A stretch of 64,000 nucleotides of DNA from assembly GCA_965662645.1 (NCBI GenBank), contig CBFIII010000005.1, positions 1 through 64,000 of the forward strand, written 5' to 3'. A model generated the notes under the pieces. The model made no database searches, was not told where the DNA came from, and saw nothing but the letters and a program-made list of their open reading frames with translations. Position numbers and translations under genes: made by a program. This DNA comes from UBA5342 sp965662645. Its GTDB lineage: Bacteria; Bacteroidota; Bacteroidia; Bacteroidales; UBA5342. Numbering within the stretch: position 1 is the stretch's first letter; each line of letters starts with the position of its first letter. Below are positions 19,016-29,425 of this stretch, one piece after another.

Positions 19016-20374
19016 TTACATCCCATATTCATCCACAATACCTCCCGTTATTCTCAATAGATTAGTATTAGATAATATCAAATTATAAGACGCTGTCAGT
19101 TGCGAAATAGCAGCATTCATATACGCCAATTGCACATCACGATAATTGAACGAGTTAATAGACCCATTTTGAAGTTTTTCCTTAGAGAGTTCTAAATTCA
19201 AACGAGCAGCAGCCTCTTTTTCATTGGCTAACGACAAAAGAGCTTTATTCACATTATAAGTACTATACATCTGCAACAATTGATTATCGAGACTATGTTC
19301 CATCTGATCGATTTGCACTACTGCTGTCTCTTCATTTATCTTAGCGATGGACACACTACGTTTACGCGTTCCACCATTAAATATGCTCCAAGATAAAGAT
19401 AAACCCACATAAGCGTTATACGAATTTTGATCAACATCAGTTGACGTACCTTTATGAGTTAAAGAATAATCCGTATTATTAACCCCTGAGTTAAGTGCTA
19501 AGGTAGGCAGATAACTGCTCCTAGCCGCCTGTGTTTCTTTAGCCAATAAGCTTTGATAAATATATTGATTTTGAAGGGTTTTATTGTTTGATTTTAATTT
19601 TTTAGACATATCCTCCAAATTATAATCATTAGCTATAGCAGACAGTTCTGTGGTGAAATCCCACTTAGGATCACCCTCCAATCCCATCGCAAAATTCAAA
19701 GTACGAATCGCATTTTCATAATTCACTTTTTGTTGTAAAAAATTAGATTGATCCTCGAGCCACGAGGTCTTAGCCTGCAGACTTTCGTATGTAGTACTCG
19801 CCCCTATGGCTTTACTATCTTCAGCCCTCTGATAACGATCTTTGGACAAATGACTTAAGTCTTCATACACCGTCATTAATTTTTCCTGTAACAAACAGTT
19901 ATTATAAGCCAAAATAATATCTTGAATCGTACTCTCCACTAAAATAGCGGTATTTCCTTGCGACTGTGCTTCCAAATCCTCGTAACGTGATTTACTGATC
20001 CTCGCAGAGAAACCATTAAAGATGGTCCAGCGAAGATTCACTTCGGGCGAAACCGTTTGAGCCCGATAATTATCGTCATCATTATAATTGAAGTTCTCTG
20101 AAGCACTCGCTGTAAAGGAAAGACTAGGCATTAAACTCGTATTTCCCCAAGTATTATTAATGCCCGCAATTTTACTATCATTATGAATCATTATGAGGTC
20201 ATAATTATTTTCTAAACCATCAGCAATGGCTTTTGACAATGAAAGTTCCTCTTGAGCCAAGAGTAAAGGACTAAATAATCCTAGCATTACTATAGCTATC
20301 GCCCCAACTTTTAATTTCCCCCAAAAGGAGGAAACGTTCAAGGCTTCTTTCTTACTTATCATTATATTATTCAT
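19016..20374 (-). CDS. TolC-family outer-membrane efflux protein
   Basis: 452 residues with a signal peptide ending LLLAQ (about residue 41). Two OEP-type repeats with long heptad-like coiled-coil helices (ALLSLANEKEAAARLNLELS) and the typical LSLSKAIADGLENNYDL opening. Third gene of an operon with the RND pump and adaptor upstream; together they would form a tripartite exporter across both membranes. Confidence 0.93.
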   Translation of the reverse strand: MNNIMISKKEALNVSSFWGKLKVGAIAIVMLGLFSPLLLAQEELSLSKAIADGLENNYDLIMIHNDSKIAGINNTWGNTSLMPSLSFTASASENFNYNDDDNYRAQTVSPEVNLRWTIFNGFSARISKSRYEDLEAQSQGNTAILVESTIQDIILAYNNCLLQEKLMTVYEDLSHLSKDRYQRAEDSKAIGASTTYESLQAKTSWLEDQSNFLQQKVNYENAIRTLNFAMGLEGDPKWDFTTELSAIANDYNLEDMSKKLKSNNKTLQNQYIYQSLLAKETQAARSSYLPTLALNSGVNNTDYSLTHKGTSTDVDQNSYNAYVGLSLSWSIFNGGTRKRSVSIAKINEETAVVQIDQMEHSLDNQLLQMYSTYNVNKALLSLANEKEAAARLNLELSKEKLQNGSINSFNYRDVQLAYMNAAISQLTASYNLILSNTNLLRITGGIVDEYGM

Positions 20375-20443
20375 TATATTAATATCTTATAGCATTATTT
20401 ATTCAACTATAATCCTAAAAATAGGCTTATAATAACATCAGAA

Positions 20444-23400
20444 TTATTGAAATTCTTTAGCCATATTTATACTCAAGGTTTCTTCTATTTTGGCATATTT
20501 CACAGCAGGCTCTACCTCTTCAGGAGTCAAAGTGACACCACTTCTGAAACCTCCAATCTTACGGCTTATAGCATTAAAAACCATAACCAATACAGGCAGA
20601 ATAATCAAGATAAATAAAGTACCAAATAGAATACCATAAGCCAATGAAATAGCCATAGGAATCAGCATACGTGCATCGGGACTGTTTTCTAAAATCAAAG
20701 GCATCAATCCAGCAGCTGTAGTAACAGTAGTCAAAAAGATAGCACGAAAACGCGACATACCAGCCTCTTTAACAGAATCCAAAACATACATTCCTTTTTG
20801 AAGATTCTGATTAAACTTGGCCATAAAAACAATAGCATCATTAATAATAACGCCAGAGAGAGCAACCATACCCCAAAGGCTCATCATAGAAATAGGCTGA
20901 CCATGGATGCCGTGCCCCCATATGGCACCAACAATACCTAAAGGAATCATAACGATAATTAATAAACCCTGACGAAATGATTTGAAATAAATCATCACCA
21001 CCAATATGATCACCAGAAAAGCTAAACCAAAATAAAGGACCAGACTGCCCATTTGCTCTTTACTATCTTTTTGCTGTCCCTGATGCATAAAGGTAACATC
21101 AGGATGACGTTTAAGAATACCAGGCATCACATCAGATTCTATATAACTTATTAAATCAGGTACCGACCGTGTCGCATCCTTTTGGTACGCATCTACACGT
21201 ATCTCGCGCCGTCCATTATAATGATTAATAGTACTCAAGCTACGTGCTGTTTCAATGTTAGCGATGCTAGCTAAAGGATAATTACCTTGTCCCGTATGAA
21301 TGGTCATATTCTCTAACTGACCTATATTTTCACGGTCAGCACTAGCGTAGCGCACATAGACCCAAATCTCATCTTTACCTTGCTGGATACGCTGAGCCAA
21401 AGCACCATAATATCCCTGACGCACTTCGGCCATCAAACTCTTCTCAGTCATACCTAAAGCATAAGCTTCGGGCTTTAACGTCAGACGCAACTCTTGACTC
21501 CCTATCTGACTATTGTTGGTAATGTTAAACAAAGCAGGCATTTCACCCAATTCTCTTTCCAACTCCTGACGAGCTGCCGCCAACTCATCTTGATCATAAC
21601 CCATCAAACTAATAGAAATAGGCGCACCAAAACGATTAGAAGCCCCCACTGCAAATTTATAAGCCTCTGGTATCTGACCTATCTTTTTCGTAATTTCACG
21701 TTTAAGTAATTCATCACTCACTTGCGTATCTTCAAGCGAATTCAAAAACACACGTATCTTCCCTGCATTAGTTCCATTCTCAGCCCTACTAAAGGCATTT
21801 CCCATAGCAATACTCATAGAAGAAATATAAGATACTGAATCGCCATTTTCGGCCATTAAAGCATTATTAACCTCCCATACTTTATCTTCTATATAAAAAA
21901 GTTTCTCTTTTGTTATATTTTCATTCACTCCAGGTTTTAGAGCTAAATCGATAACGAACATATCAGAAGGCGCAGGCGGGAAAAAGGTAAATGCAATTTT
22001 TCCACCACCAACTAATCCAAAAGTGAGGATAACCAAAGCGGTGATAGAAGCTAATGAAAAACCCTTATGATTCAATATCCAATCCAACATAGGCTTATAG
22101 ACCTTATCACGAAATCCAAAGACTCCCCGATCTAAGAAATTACGCACTTTACCATATGCTGATTTGTCGTTATGGGCTTTTAATACATGTGGGTTAGCCA
22201 AGTGACCCGGAAGAACAAAAACAGCCTCCATCAAAGAGAAAAGCAAACAAGCGACCACCACAATAGCCATTTCAGCCATCATTTCCATTCTACCCTCAAT
22301 AAAGAAGAGAGGTGAAAAAGCGATCATGGTAGTGATGACAGAAGTAAACACAGCAGGTAGCACCTCTAAAGTACCATCAATGGCAGCACGACGAGGTGAT
22401 TTTCCCATTTCAAAATGCGTAAATATATTCTCACCTATAACCACTCCATCATCTACTAAAATACCGATGATAAGAATCATACCAAATAAACTAATCATAT
22501 TGATAGTCACCCCCATAAGGTTAGCGACAATAAACATGCCTAAAAAAGCAGCCGGAATACCCCAAGCCACCCAAAGTGACAAACGGAAATTAAGTAAAAG
22601 AGACAAGAGTATAATAACTAAAAATACACCAAGAAAACCATTGCCCACAAGTATATCTAATTGACTATCTATCAGGTCTAAGAAATCCATTTTAACGCCT
22701 AACTTATAATCATCGTGTGAAGCATTAAACTCATCAATATAAGCTTTTATATAAGTAGATATCTTCTCTAAATCCTCAGTCTGTAATTTCTGAACCATAA
22801 AAGTGACACTAGGACGCTTATCGATATAACCGTTAGAAGGATCTTCGGGCACTTGTAATTTCACGGTAGCCAAATCACCTATGGTCACCAGTTGACCATC
22901 AGCATTAGCCTGAACAACTATCTTCTTTATCAAGTCAGGATCTACTGTACGCTGACGACTTAAGATCTTGATTTGTTCACGTGGATTGCGAACAGTACCA
23001 CCCGCCATATCCAAATTATTACTACTAATGGCACTTTGCACATCGCTAAACGTTAGATTATAACGTCGCATCTGAGTCTCTTTAAGCTCAATAGCCAATT
23101 CAAGGTTGCTAGGTACACCAAAAATTGTAATCTGGGATATAAAACCAGTAGCTAAAAAGTCATCCTCTATACGATTAGCCATCGTATTCAATTTTAGTAC
23201 ATTATCATCAGTAGCTGTCAATGACAAAAACATCGCCATATCCATAGCACGCTGTTTTGACACGATAGGTCGTTCGGCCCCTGTTGGAAAATTGGAAATA
23301 CCATCTACGCCATTTTTAACATCAGACAACAGCTCGTCCATATCATAACCATTAAGAGCTGTAATAGTAACCACCGCAGACCCCTCACGCGACTGAGAAC

Positions 23401-23650
23401 TAGACTCTTTAATACCCGAAATACCACGAATATTATTTTCTACAAGAGCCGTTACACCCTCATCCATTTCTTTTGGAGTAGCACCAGGATAAATAACCGA
23501 TACGGTAATAACTTTAGATTCTACTAAAGGAAAAGTAGCCTTACGCATATTAAACAAAGAGAGACCTCCAAGCAAAAGCAAAACGATGATCACCATTTTG
23601 CCATAAAAAGGGTACTTTACAAATTGTGCTAATATCTTTTTCATAATCAA
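20444..23650 (-). CDS. RND-family efflux pump, inner-membrane subunit
   Basis: 1068 residues, the normal AcrB/MexB-type size. Two repeats of one plus five membrane helices separated by large periplasmic loops; TM4-like motif GILVDDGVVIGENI and the second-half counterpart GVIINDAIVFMAKFN. The signature at the N-terminus (YPGATPKEMDEGVTALVEN) fits the AcrB/CusA superfamily. Substrate unknown. Middle gene of the adaptor-pump-TolC operon; a second possible start two codons downstream (MKKILAQF) cannot be excluded. Confidence 0.96.
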   Translation of the reverse strand: MIMKKILAQFVKYPFYGKMVIIVLLLLGGLSLFNMRKATFPLVESKVITVSVIYPGATPKEMDEGVTALVENNIRGISGIKESSSQSREGSAVVTITALNGYDMDELLSDVKNGVDGISNFPTGAERPIVSKQRAMDMAMFLSLTATDDNVLKLNTMANRIEDDFLATGFISQITIFGVPSNLELAIELKETQMRRYNLTFSDVQSAISSNNLDMAGGTVRNPREQIKILSRQRTVDPDLIKKIVVQANADGQLVTIGDLATVKLQVPEDPSNGYIDKRPSVTFMVQKLQTEDLEKISTYIKAYIDEFNASHDDYKLGVKMDFLDLIDSQLDILVGNGFLGVFLVIILLSLLLNFRLSLWVAWGIPAAFLGMFIVANLMGVTINMISLFGMILIIGILVDDGVVIGENIFTHFEMGKSPRRAAIDGTLEVLPAVFTSVITTMIAFSPLFFIEGRMEMMAEMAIVVVACLLFSLMEAVFVLPGHLANPHVLKAHNDKSAYGKVRNFLDRGVFGFRDKVYKPMLDWILNHKGFSLASITALVILTFGLVGGGKIAFTFFPPAPSDMFVIDLALKPGVNENITKEKLFYIEDKVWEVNNALMAENGDSVSYISSMSIAMGNAFSRAENGTNAGKIRVFLNSLEDTQVSDELLKREITKKIGQIPEAYKFAVGASNRFGAPISISLMGYDQDELAAARQELERELGEMPALFNITNNSQIGSQELRLTLKPEAYALGMTEKSLMAEVRQGYYGALAQRIQQGKDEIWVYVRYASADRENIGQLENMTIHTGQGNYPLASIANIETARSLSTINHYNGRREIRVDAYQKDATRSVPDLISYIESDVMPGILKRHPDVTFMHQGQQKDSKEQMGSLVLYFGLAFLVIILVVMIYFKSFRQGLLIIVMIPLGIVGAIWGHGIHGQPISMMSLWGMVALSGVIINDAIVFMAKFNQNLQKGMYVLDSVKEAGMSRFRAIFLTTVTTAAGLMPLILENSPDARMLIPMAISLAYGILFGTLFILIILPVLVMVFNAISRKIGGFRSGVTLTPEEVEPAVKYAKIEETLSINMAKEFQ

Positions 23651-23755
23651 TACTTATAATATATATGCCTGAATGTATAAAACACACATCCATAGCCATA
23701 CAGAAACATTCCTTTTAGCGAAAGCTAAGAAAATATGGAATATTACTTAAACTTT

Positions 23756-24868
23756 TTATCTCGCTTTATATTCAACGGAAGAATTTACAGAAGCTAAAGA
23801 TTCGGTTACAATCTGTGTTCCCTCAGCTATGCCATTAATGATATAATAATCGTCCATGCGTCGTAACACATTCACTTTTAAAATATCTAAACTACCTTGA
23901 TTCAAAACATATACTTTATTCTTATCAAAGAGCGCTTCACGAGGTATTCTAAAACCTTTAACGATCTGCCCACCAAAATAAACATCAACAAATTGGCCTT
24001 CAAGAAAACCAGAAGTTCCATTTGCATTATAAGTCAGATAGACATTTACCGAACGTGTCGTAGATTCTACAAAAGAAGAAATACGAGACACCTTAGCCTG
24101 TTTACTTTTCCCTGACTGACTAATAATTTCGACCTGTTCTCCTTCTTCTATATATACTAAATCCACTGGAAACACCGGGACAGTCACTTCTAACTTATCA
24201 GTTCGTATAATATTGGCCAACTGAGCACTAGGGCTAGAAACAGCACCGATTTCTTTATTTACGGTCTTAAATGCCCCATTAAAAGGAGCACGTATGACAT
24301 AACGACTCAACTGCAACTCTTGCTGAAGCAAACTATAATAGCTCGCCAACACATTATTAGCAGCAAGAAATACTTTTTCTTTATTGGAATCAATAGTAGG
24401 CAAAACAGGCAAAGTCTTCTCCACATCAAAAGCGTTGAAGAAAGCCAACCATTTATCGTATTGGTCACTGTAATCCACCTTAAGATCAGGTAAAATCATC
24501 GCAAGAGTCTGCAAAAAACCACTTTTAGCCGATTTCAGCGAAGCCTCAACATCCTCACTGTAGATACGAACTATGACTTGTCCTTTTTTGAAGGTTTCCC
24601 CTTCCTTAAACCGTACATCACCAGCCATTATCTTACCGCTGACTTCCGCCGACAACAATACATTATCAAAAGCAGTGATACGACCACGATAACTCATATC
24701 AACTTTTTCATTGATCATTTTTACGGATTCGGCTTTAACAAAAGTGATATCATGTTTCGCCCCATCTTTTTCAGGTAATGGTTTTGATTTTAACAGATTA
24801 AATGAAAAAACTACTGCCATAGCAAGCACAGCGATACTTAATACGCCATAAATAATTTTCTTTTGCAT
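23756..24868 (-). CDS. RND efflux periplasmic adaptor (membrane-fusion protein)
   Basis: 370 residues with an N-terminal membrane anchor, a barrel-sandwich half (AEVSGKIMAGDVRFKEGETF), an unusually short helical hairpin, then the second half VIRAPFNGAFKTVNKEIGA and a beta-barrel. First gene of the efflux operon, divergent from the LytS/LytT genes. A 20-base inverted repeat at 24915 lies in its upstream region. Confidence 0.93.
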   Translation of the reverse strand: MQKKIIYGVLSIAVLAMAVVFSFNLLKSKPLPEKDGAKHDITFVKAESVKMINEKVDMSYRGRITAFDNVLLSAEVSGKIMAGDVRFKEGETFKKGQVIVRIYSEDVEASLKSAKSGFLQTLAMILPDLKVDYSDQYDKWLAFFNAFDVEKTLPVLPTIDSNKEKVFLAANNVLASYYSLLQQELQLSRYVIRAPFNGAFKTVNKEIGAVSSPSAQLANIIRTDKLEVTVPVFPVDLVYIEEGEQVEIISQSGKSKQAKVSRISSFVESTTRSVNVYLTYNANGTSGFLEGQFVDVYFGGQIVKGFRIPREALFDKNKVYVLNQGSLDILKVNVLRRMDDYYIINGIAEGTQIVTESLASVNSSVEYKAR

Positions 24869-24914
24869 TGTCTCGTTTTATTTATAATAATTATGATATT
24901 TTTCGAAGTAATAA

Positions 24915-24934
24915 TGACGTAATAGAAGGCGTCA
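24915..24934. promoter_or_regulatory. Inverted repeat upstream of the efflux operon
   Basis: TGACG / CGTCA separated by 10 bases, 47 bases upstream of the adaptor start. The dyad could be an operator for a dimeric regulator; no -7 box of the standard type is evident close by. The gene-free stretch 24869-25260 otherwise holds a -7 box at 25090 and a repeat at 25150. Confidence 0.35.
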
Positions 24935-25089
24935 ATAAAATAAGACAACAAAAGTGAGGGAATAATTACGATCCACAAAACTTTATGAACCAATTATGTC
25001 ATTTTATATACCAATTCGGCACAAATAAGGGTTTCAGTGACACAAAGAACGATTATTAGCTGTTCTTATATGTTGATACCAAAAAACAG

Positions 25090-25097
25090 TACTTTTG
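25090..25097 (+). promoter_or_regulatory. Putative -7 box TACTTTTG
   Basis: Upstream of the histidine kinase gene; the intergenic repeat at 25150 would then be in the 5' untranslated leader. Confidence 0.4.
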
Positions 25098-25149
25098 TTT
25101 ATATTTTTCCTCAATTACACCATTAATAAATACATTTGGAACAATAAAC

Positions 25150-25246
25150 TACCCCGCTACAAGCAGACGGGGTATCAATTTGGTAAATGTTTTATTATTA
25201 ACAGCACATTACAGGAAACAAACCCCACAATGTGGGATTTAAATAA
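25150..25246 (+). repeat. Three-hairpin intergenic repeat, copy 4 (type B)
   Basis: Type B first hairpin CCCCGCT...AGACGGGG, then TGTTTTATTATTAACAGC and the terminal palindrome CCCACAATGTGGG with ATTTAAA. It lies in the divergent region ahead of the histidine kinase. Confidence 0.85.
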
Positions 25247-25260
25247 ATTTCATAAAACGA

Positions 25261-26268
25261 ATGAACTATATCTATCAAAAATGGTGGTTTAAATTATTGA
25301 TCTGGGGAGGAATCTTCAGTCTTCATTTCTCTATGTCAAATCACTTTCAAAACATAAAAATAGCGCTAATGAGTGCAGGTTACGCTACCCTTTCCATGTA
25401 CATATGGCACCTACTAACTATTACTTTTCTTATTCCATTGCATAAAAAAGGGAATAAATCTTTCTTGTATATAGCCATAACATCTTTAGTGATAGTAGCT
25501 ATCATTACATGTGCAGGAGAAATAATGTTGATTGATAAATATAAATTTCAAGATCATGAACCACCACCTCATATATTCTTTTATTTAAGACAGATTTTCG
25601 TATTAGGTTTTGTTTTCTTAATGGATCATGCCTTTAACTTAATAGAACAAACCAATATACTTAAAGAAAATCAAAAGATACTAAGCGAAGAAAAACTAAA
25701 GACAGAACTAAAATTATTAAAAGCACAAATCAATCCTCACTTCATATTTAATGCACTGAATAACATCTATTCTTTAAGTTATATGCAATCTGAAAAAGCA
25801 CCAGAAAGTGTTTTGAAATTATCAGAGATGTTACGCTACGTTTTTTATGATTGTAGCAAAGACAGAGTTAATGTTAATAGTGAGATAAAATATATCAGGA
25901 ATTTTACGGCTTTTCAGCAAATGAAATCAGAAGAGATGCAAAACATCATGCTAACGATTCAATTAAAAAATAGCTTGACCGAAGTAGCGCCCATGTTATT
26001 TATTCCTTTTATTGAAAATGCCTTTAAATACAGCAGGATAGAAGAATATAAAGAAGCCTTTGTAAAGATAAATATCACACAAAAAGAAGACACTTTAATT
26101 TTTTATATTTGTAACAATATCCCAACAGATAATATTCCACTTTCGGGGAGTGGTATGGGTATCAAAAATGTTCAACACCGCTTAGACATTATTTATCCAA
26201 ACAAATATCAATTAGATATTAAAACTAAAGATAATCAGTATATCGTACAATTAGCATTGAAAATATAG
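25261..26268 (+). CDS. LytS-type sensor histidine kinase
   Basis: 335 residues. About four N-terminal membrane helices, a short coiled coil, then the His_kinase domain with the phosphoacceptor in INPHFIFNALNNI (about residue 158) and an ATP-binding region (FIPFIENAFKYS, GSGMGIKNVQHRLDIIYP). No extracellular sensor domain of note. Followed 30 bases later by its LytTR response regulator. Divergent from the efflux operon, so control of that operon is a plausible but unproven inference. Confidence 0.94.
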   Translation: MNYIYQKWWFKLLIWGGIFSLHFSMSNHFQNIKIALMSAGYATLSMYIWHLLTITFLIPLHKKGNKSFLYIAITSLVIVAIITCAGEIMLIDKYKFQDHEPPPHIFFYLRQIFVLGFVFLMDHAFNLIEQTNILKENQKILSEEKLKTELKLLKAQINPHFIFNALNNIYSLSYMQSEKAPESVLKLSEMLRYVFYDCSKDRVNVNSEIKYIRNFTAFQQMKSEEMQNIMLTIQLKNSLTEVAPMLFIPFIENAFKYSRIEEYKEAFVKINITQKEDTLIFYICNNIPTDNIPLSGSGMGIKNVQHRLDIIYPNKYQLDIKTKDNQYIVQLALKI

Positions 26269-26297
26269 ACCTTATACCCTTTTAAAAACAAAACCAC

Positions 26298-27020
26298 ATG
26301 ACAATAAAATGCTTAGTTATAGATGATGAACGCTTGGCACGTGAATACATCAAAAACTACATTAGCAAAGTACCCGAACTAGAACTGATGGGTGATTTTA
26401 ATTCGCCATTGAAAGCAAGAGAACTTATAAAAGAGGGGCAAATTGATCTCCTCTTCTTAGATATACAAATGCCAGATATCACAGGTATCGATTTTATAAA
26501 AAGCTTGACACAAACCCCCGAAGTCATTTTAACAACGGCCTATCAAGAACATGCTTTAGAAGGCTTTAACCTAAACGTGACCGATTACCTCCTTAAACCT
26601 TTCTCCTTTGATCGTTTTTATCAAGCGGTGAATAAAGTAATAGACAAGATAGGCAACAAAAAAACAGCTGAGAATGCAGACCTACCACAAGAGACACAAA
26701 CTAATTTTAAGGATAATTATCTAACAATAAGAGCAGATAGAAAATTTTACAAGATTAACTTTAATGACATCGACTATATTGAAGGACAAAAAGCCTATGT
26801 CACTTTTCATACCAAGGATAAACGCATCACAGCTCTTGCTTCACTAAAAGAATTGGAAGAAGCCCTACCTAAGGAAAAATTTATACGGGTGCATAAATCA
26901 TATATTGTTGCCATAAAAGAAATAAACGCACTCGAAGGCAATACGATAGAAGTAGCTGAAAATAAAATACCTGTGGGAAATACTTACAAAAATGAAGTCA
27001 TGAAAATTTTTGGCTTATAA
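26298..27020 (+). CDS. LytTR-family response regulator
   Basis: 240 residues. Receiver domain with the acidic pocket VIDDERLAREYI and phospho-acceptor Asp55 in LLFLDIQMPD, then a C-terminal LytTR DNA-binding domain (FYKINFNDIDYIEGQKAYV ... FIRVHKSYIVA). Partner of the kinase immediately upstream. Target genes cannot be read from the sequence. Confidence 0.95.
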   Translation: MTIKCLVIDDERLAREYIKNYISKVPELELMGDFNSPLKARELIKEGQIDLLFLDIQMPDITGIDFIKSLTQTPEVILTTAYQEHALEGFNLNVTDYLLKPFSFDRFYQAVNKVIDKIGNKKTAENADLPQETQTNFKDNYLTIRADRKFYKINFNDIDYIEGQKAYVTFHTKDKRITALASLKELEEALPKEKFIRVHKSYIVAIKEINALEGNTIEVAENKIPVGNTYKNEVMKIFGL

Positions 27021-27028
27021 TGCATCGT

Positions 27029-27364
27029 TCAGACTCTATTTGCTAGCCTGCGACGAACAAATAAGATGACAAATAAGAATTTCATACTTAATCCTGCGAT
27101 CTCTAAAGGAACGCCCATACCCAGACCATGATGACGCATATAAATTCCGGTAAAAAAAACAGCTAAACCACTATATAACAAAAACATTTCTTTACCAGGA
27201 CTGTATGCTTTTTTTATTATAGATACCAAGATATAACTCCATTTGCACATTATGCCCGCAATAATCAGGATAAAAGACAGAGTATGACAACACCCCATAA
27301 TCTTTAGAACAACGCCGCTGACCAATAAAATAATGCCAATAAAGATGAGTGTTTTTCGCTTCAT
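27029..27364 (-). CDS. Small membrane protein of unknown function
   Basis: 111 residues from the ATG at 27364 (MKRKTLIFIGIILLVSGVVL), with about four hydrophobic segments covering nearly the whole length. A -7 box TATTTTTG at 27372-27379 on the minus strand lies so close to this ATG that the message would be almost leaderless; another, TAAATTTG, lies at 27392-27399. A longer frame to 27394 would include the first box. No family recognised. Converges on the response regulator with an eight-base gap. Confidence 0.7.
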   Translation of the reverse strand: MKRKTLIFIGIILLVSGVVLKIMGCCHTLSFILIIAGIMCKWSYILVSIIKKAYSPGKEMFLLYSGLAVFFTGIYMRHHGLGMGVPLEIAGLSMKFLFVILFVRRRLANRV

Positions 27365-27394
27365 AAGCGTGCAAAAATAGACTTTTCTTGCCAA

Positions 27395-27925
27395 ATTTAC
27401 ACGACCAACACAAACTTTATTCTCGGTTGAATTTTATCTTCTAAATACAACACTCTAGTGCTATTATTATGAGGAAACAACACGCCCAGCCACTATTAAT
27501 ATTAGAATTATTACTGTCTTCTATGACTTAATAACCTGAGTTCGACATTAAATTCTAGCCACAGAAAGATATATTAACAATCCATTTATGCTTGCAATTT
27601 AGAAGTAATAATAGGCTATTTCGAAAAATGATAAGTGCAAAGATGTAATTGAGGAAATTTTCTACTACGTGTTTTGCTTTTATTTGGCATAAATTCACCC
27701 AAATCCAACCACCATAGCCCGCTATTGCTTCTCTAATTTGTGTAAATTTCTATTCAAATAAAATTCAAACTGTGACCTAATTTAAAAACAAACTCAGGAT
27801 AATAGTTCCATTATTTTTAATTATTTTCGCATCGTACAAAATGATGACTTCATCGCTACATCCGATATGATTCCTGAACAAGGAATCTGGGATAACAACA
27901 GTGAGCGACTCACACAACTCTTTTA
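27395..27925. other. Gene-free stretch, nothing convincing
   Basis: About 530 bases between the small membrane gene and the metallopeptidase gene. Apart from the minus-strand -7 box at 27392 I see no conserved hairpins, repeats or credible frames. Short open stretches on the minus strand around 27600-27750 may be a decayed gene, but nothing is recognisable. Confidence 0.4.
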
Positions 27926-28645
27926 ATGAACTACAAAAACCCTTATAGACATCTTGATTGCAGCTTGACATTACGCGAAAACAAACGCGCTAAAAGGATC
28001 ACTCTACGCATAAAATCGCCACAAGAGGTAGTGCTCACCATTCCTTATGGTAGCTCAGTGAAAGAAGCTTTACTTTTTGCAACAGAACAAGAAACATGGG
28101 TAAGTGAAAAGCTTCTATTGGCAAAAGAAAAAAAAGAGAAAAATAATCACCTCATCACCTCATCCCAGAACTTCTCTACGAAATTTCATCAATTCAAATT
28201 TGTAGCTCACAAACACCCTAATGGTTATGTCCGGATTCTGGAAAAAGAAACACTCCTCTACTACCCTCAGCACTTACAAGAAGACGATGAAAAGGTACAG
28301 GAAATCGTAAAATTAGCGCTGCTCGAGACCTACCGTAATGAAGCCAAGGCCTACTTACCACCACGGCTTCTCTACTTAGCACAAAAACACAACTTTACGT
28401 TTCAAAAAGTAAGCATACGTGATAGCAAAGGACGCTGGGGCAGCTGCTCCTCACAACAAAACATCAGTCTGTCTTTATCCCTAATGAAACTACCTTATCA
28501 CCTGATAGATTATATCATGCTTCACGAATTATGCCACACCATAGAGATGAATCATGGTCCACGCTTTTACGCTTTGCTCAATAAAGTATCAGATAACCAG
28601 TCAGATGAACTCAGAAAAGAATTGAAAAAATATAACATACGGTAA
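27926..28645 (+). CDS. YgjP/M48-type zinc metallopeptidase
   Basis: 239 residues. The C-terminal part carries the SprT/YgjP-like signature: RDSKGRWGSCSSQQNISL, then the zinc motif HELCH and MNHGPRFY supplying the third ligand. Residues 1-90 form the usual DUF45 N-terminal strands (RAKRITLRIKSPQEVVLTIP). Cytoplasmic; substrate unknown for this family. Converges with the gene at 28650. Confidence 0.92.
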   Translation: MNYKNPYRHLDCSLTLRENKRAKRITLRIKSPQEVVLTIPYGSSVKEALLFATEQETWVSEKLLLAKEKKEKNNHLITSSQNFSTKFHQFKFVAHKHPNGYVRILEKETLLYYPQHLQEDDEKVQEIVKLALLETYRNEAKAYLPPRLLYLAQKHNFTFQKVSIRDSKGRWGSCSSQQNISLSLSLMKLPYHLIDYIMLHELCHTIEMNHGPRFYALLNKVSDNQSDELRKELKKYNIR

Positions 28646-28649
28646 AACT

Positions 28650-29222
28650 CTAATTCTCTTCAGAAAAAGCATTAACCATTATTTGTTTACTTTCCTTAAG
28701 ATCAAAATAGGCACTATCCCAATCATCTAAACCATGCCACTCCAGGGTGTCTTGATAATCTTCTTTACTACCTCCAACACTCCCTTGTTTAAAGTCTTCG
28801 TAACCCCACACACCACCAATATCTTCTAAAGGACAAGCACCTTTCCCCGCTAACAACTGAGGAAGCAGACTCTGTTCATCCGTCATCTTTTCTAAAACAA
28901 TACTATGTGTCCAATCATCACCAAAATCATAGATATAAGTAAATTTCTGTTTTTCCTCTGTAAAGACATCGGATAGTTTTATTTTCATTGAATCAAGCTG
29001 TTCTTCAGCACCTATCCAAACCTCCTCCTCAGGTATGGTAATAAATGGTGGAGTAGAATAACCACTTCTCGAAAATTGATACAAATGACAATTATACCAA
29101 CCAAAGGCAGTCTGAATAGCAATATGAAACTGATGAAATGTGAAATGTGATGGAATACTTATTCTACGCCATACAGGTGGCTTAGTAATACCCTTTATCT
29201 GAATCTTAAATTGCAATACCAT
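28650..29222 (-). CDS. Plasmid pRiA4b ORF-3 family protein
   Basis: 190 residues with the family's hallmarks: LQFKIQIKGITKPPVWRRI near the start, FTFHQFHIAIQTAFGW, FTYIYDFGDDWTHSIVLEK and CPLEDIGGVWGYEDF. Members occur on chromosomes and mobile elements; function unknown. Isolated gene with a four-base gap to the convergent metallopeptidase gene. Confidence 0.92.
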   Translation of the reverse strand: MVLQFKIQIKGITKPPVWRRISIPSHFTFHQFHIAIQTAFGWYNCHLYQFSRSGYSTPPFITIPEEEVWIGAEEQLDSMKIKLSDVFTEEKQKFTYIYDFGDDWTHSIVLEKMTDEQSLLPQLLAGKGACPLEDIGGVWGYEDFKQGSVGGSKEDYQDTLEWHGLDDWDSAYFDLKESKQIMVNAFSEEN

Positions 29223-29261
29223 ATATGTGTGTATTAATGTTGGTTAAAAAAAAAGGAACTC

Positions 29262-29354
29262 CCCCGCTGCAAGCAGACGGAGTATCAATTCAAAACACTT
29301 TTTTATTCGCAACAAGCTGCTGGGAATTAAACCCACAATGTGGGATTAAACAAA
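29262..29354 (+). repeat. Three-hairpin intergenic repeat, copy 5 (type B)
   Basis: CCCCCGCTGCAAGCAGACGG, then TTTTTTATTCGCAACAAGC and CCCACAATGTGGGATTAAA. Lies upstream of the pRiA4b-type gene. Confidence 0.85.
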
Positions 29355-29425
29355 ATGGGCCCTTCATCGCTGAACGGTTCTTATAAGTCTTCAATAAATT
29401 ATGTTTCAATTCTATCGCTCTGACA

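Noticed and set aside
25095..25292. 65-codon frame before the histidine kinase
   Set aside because: Mostly intergenic repeat; overlaps the true kinase start.
27777..27971. Minus-strand 64-codon frame before the metallopeptidase gene
   Set aside because: Overlaps the real gene start and shows no recognisable motif.
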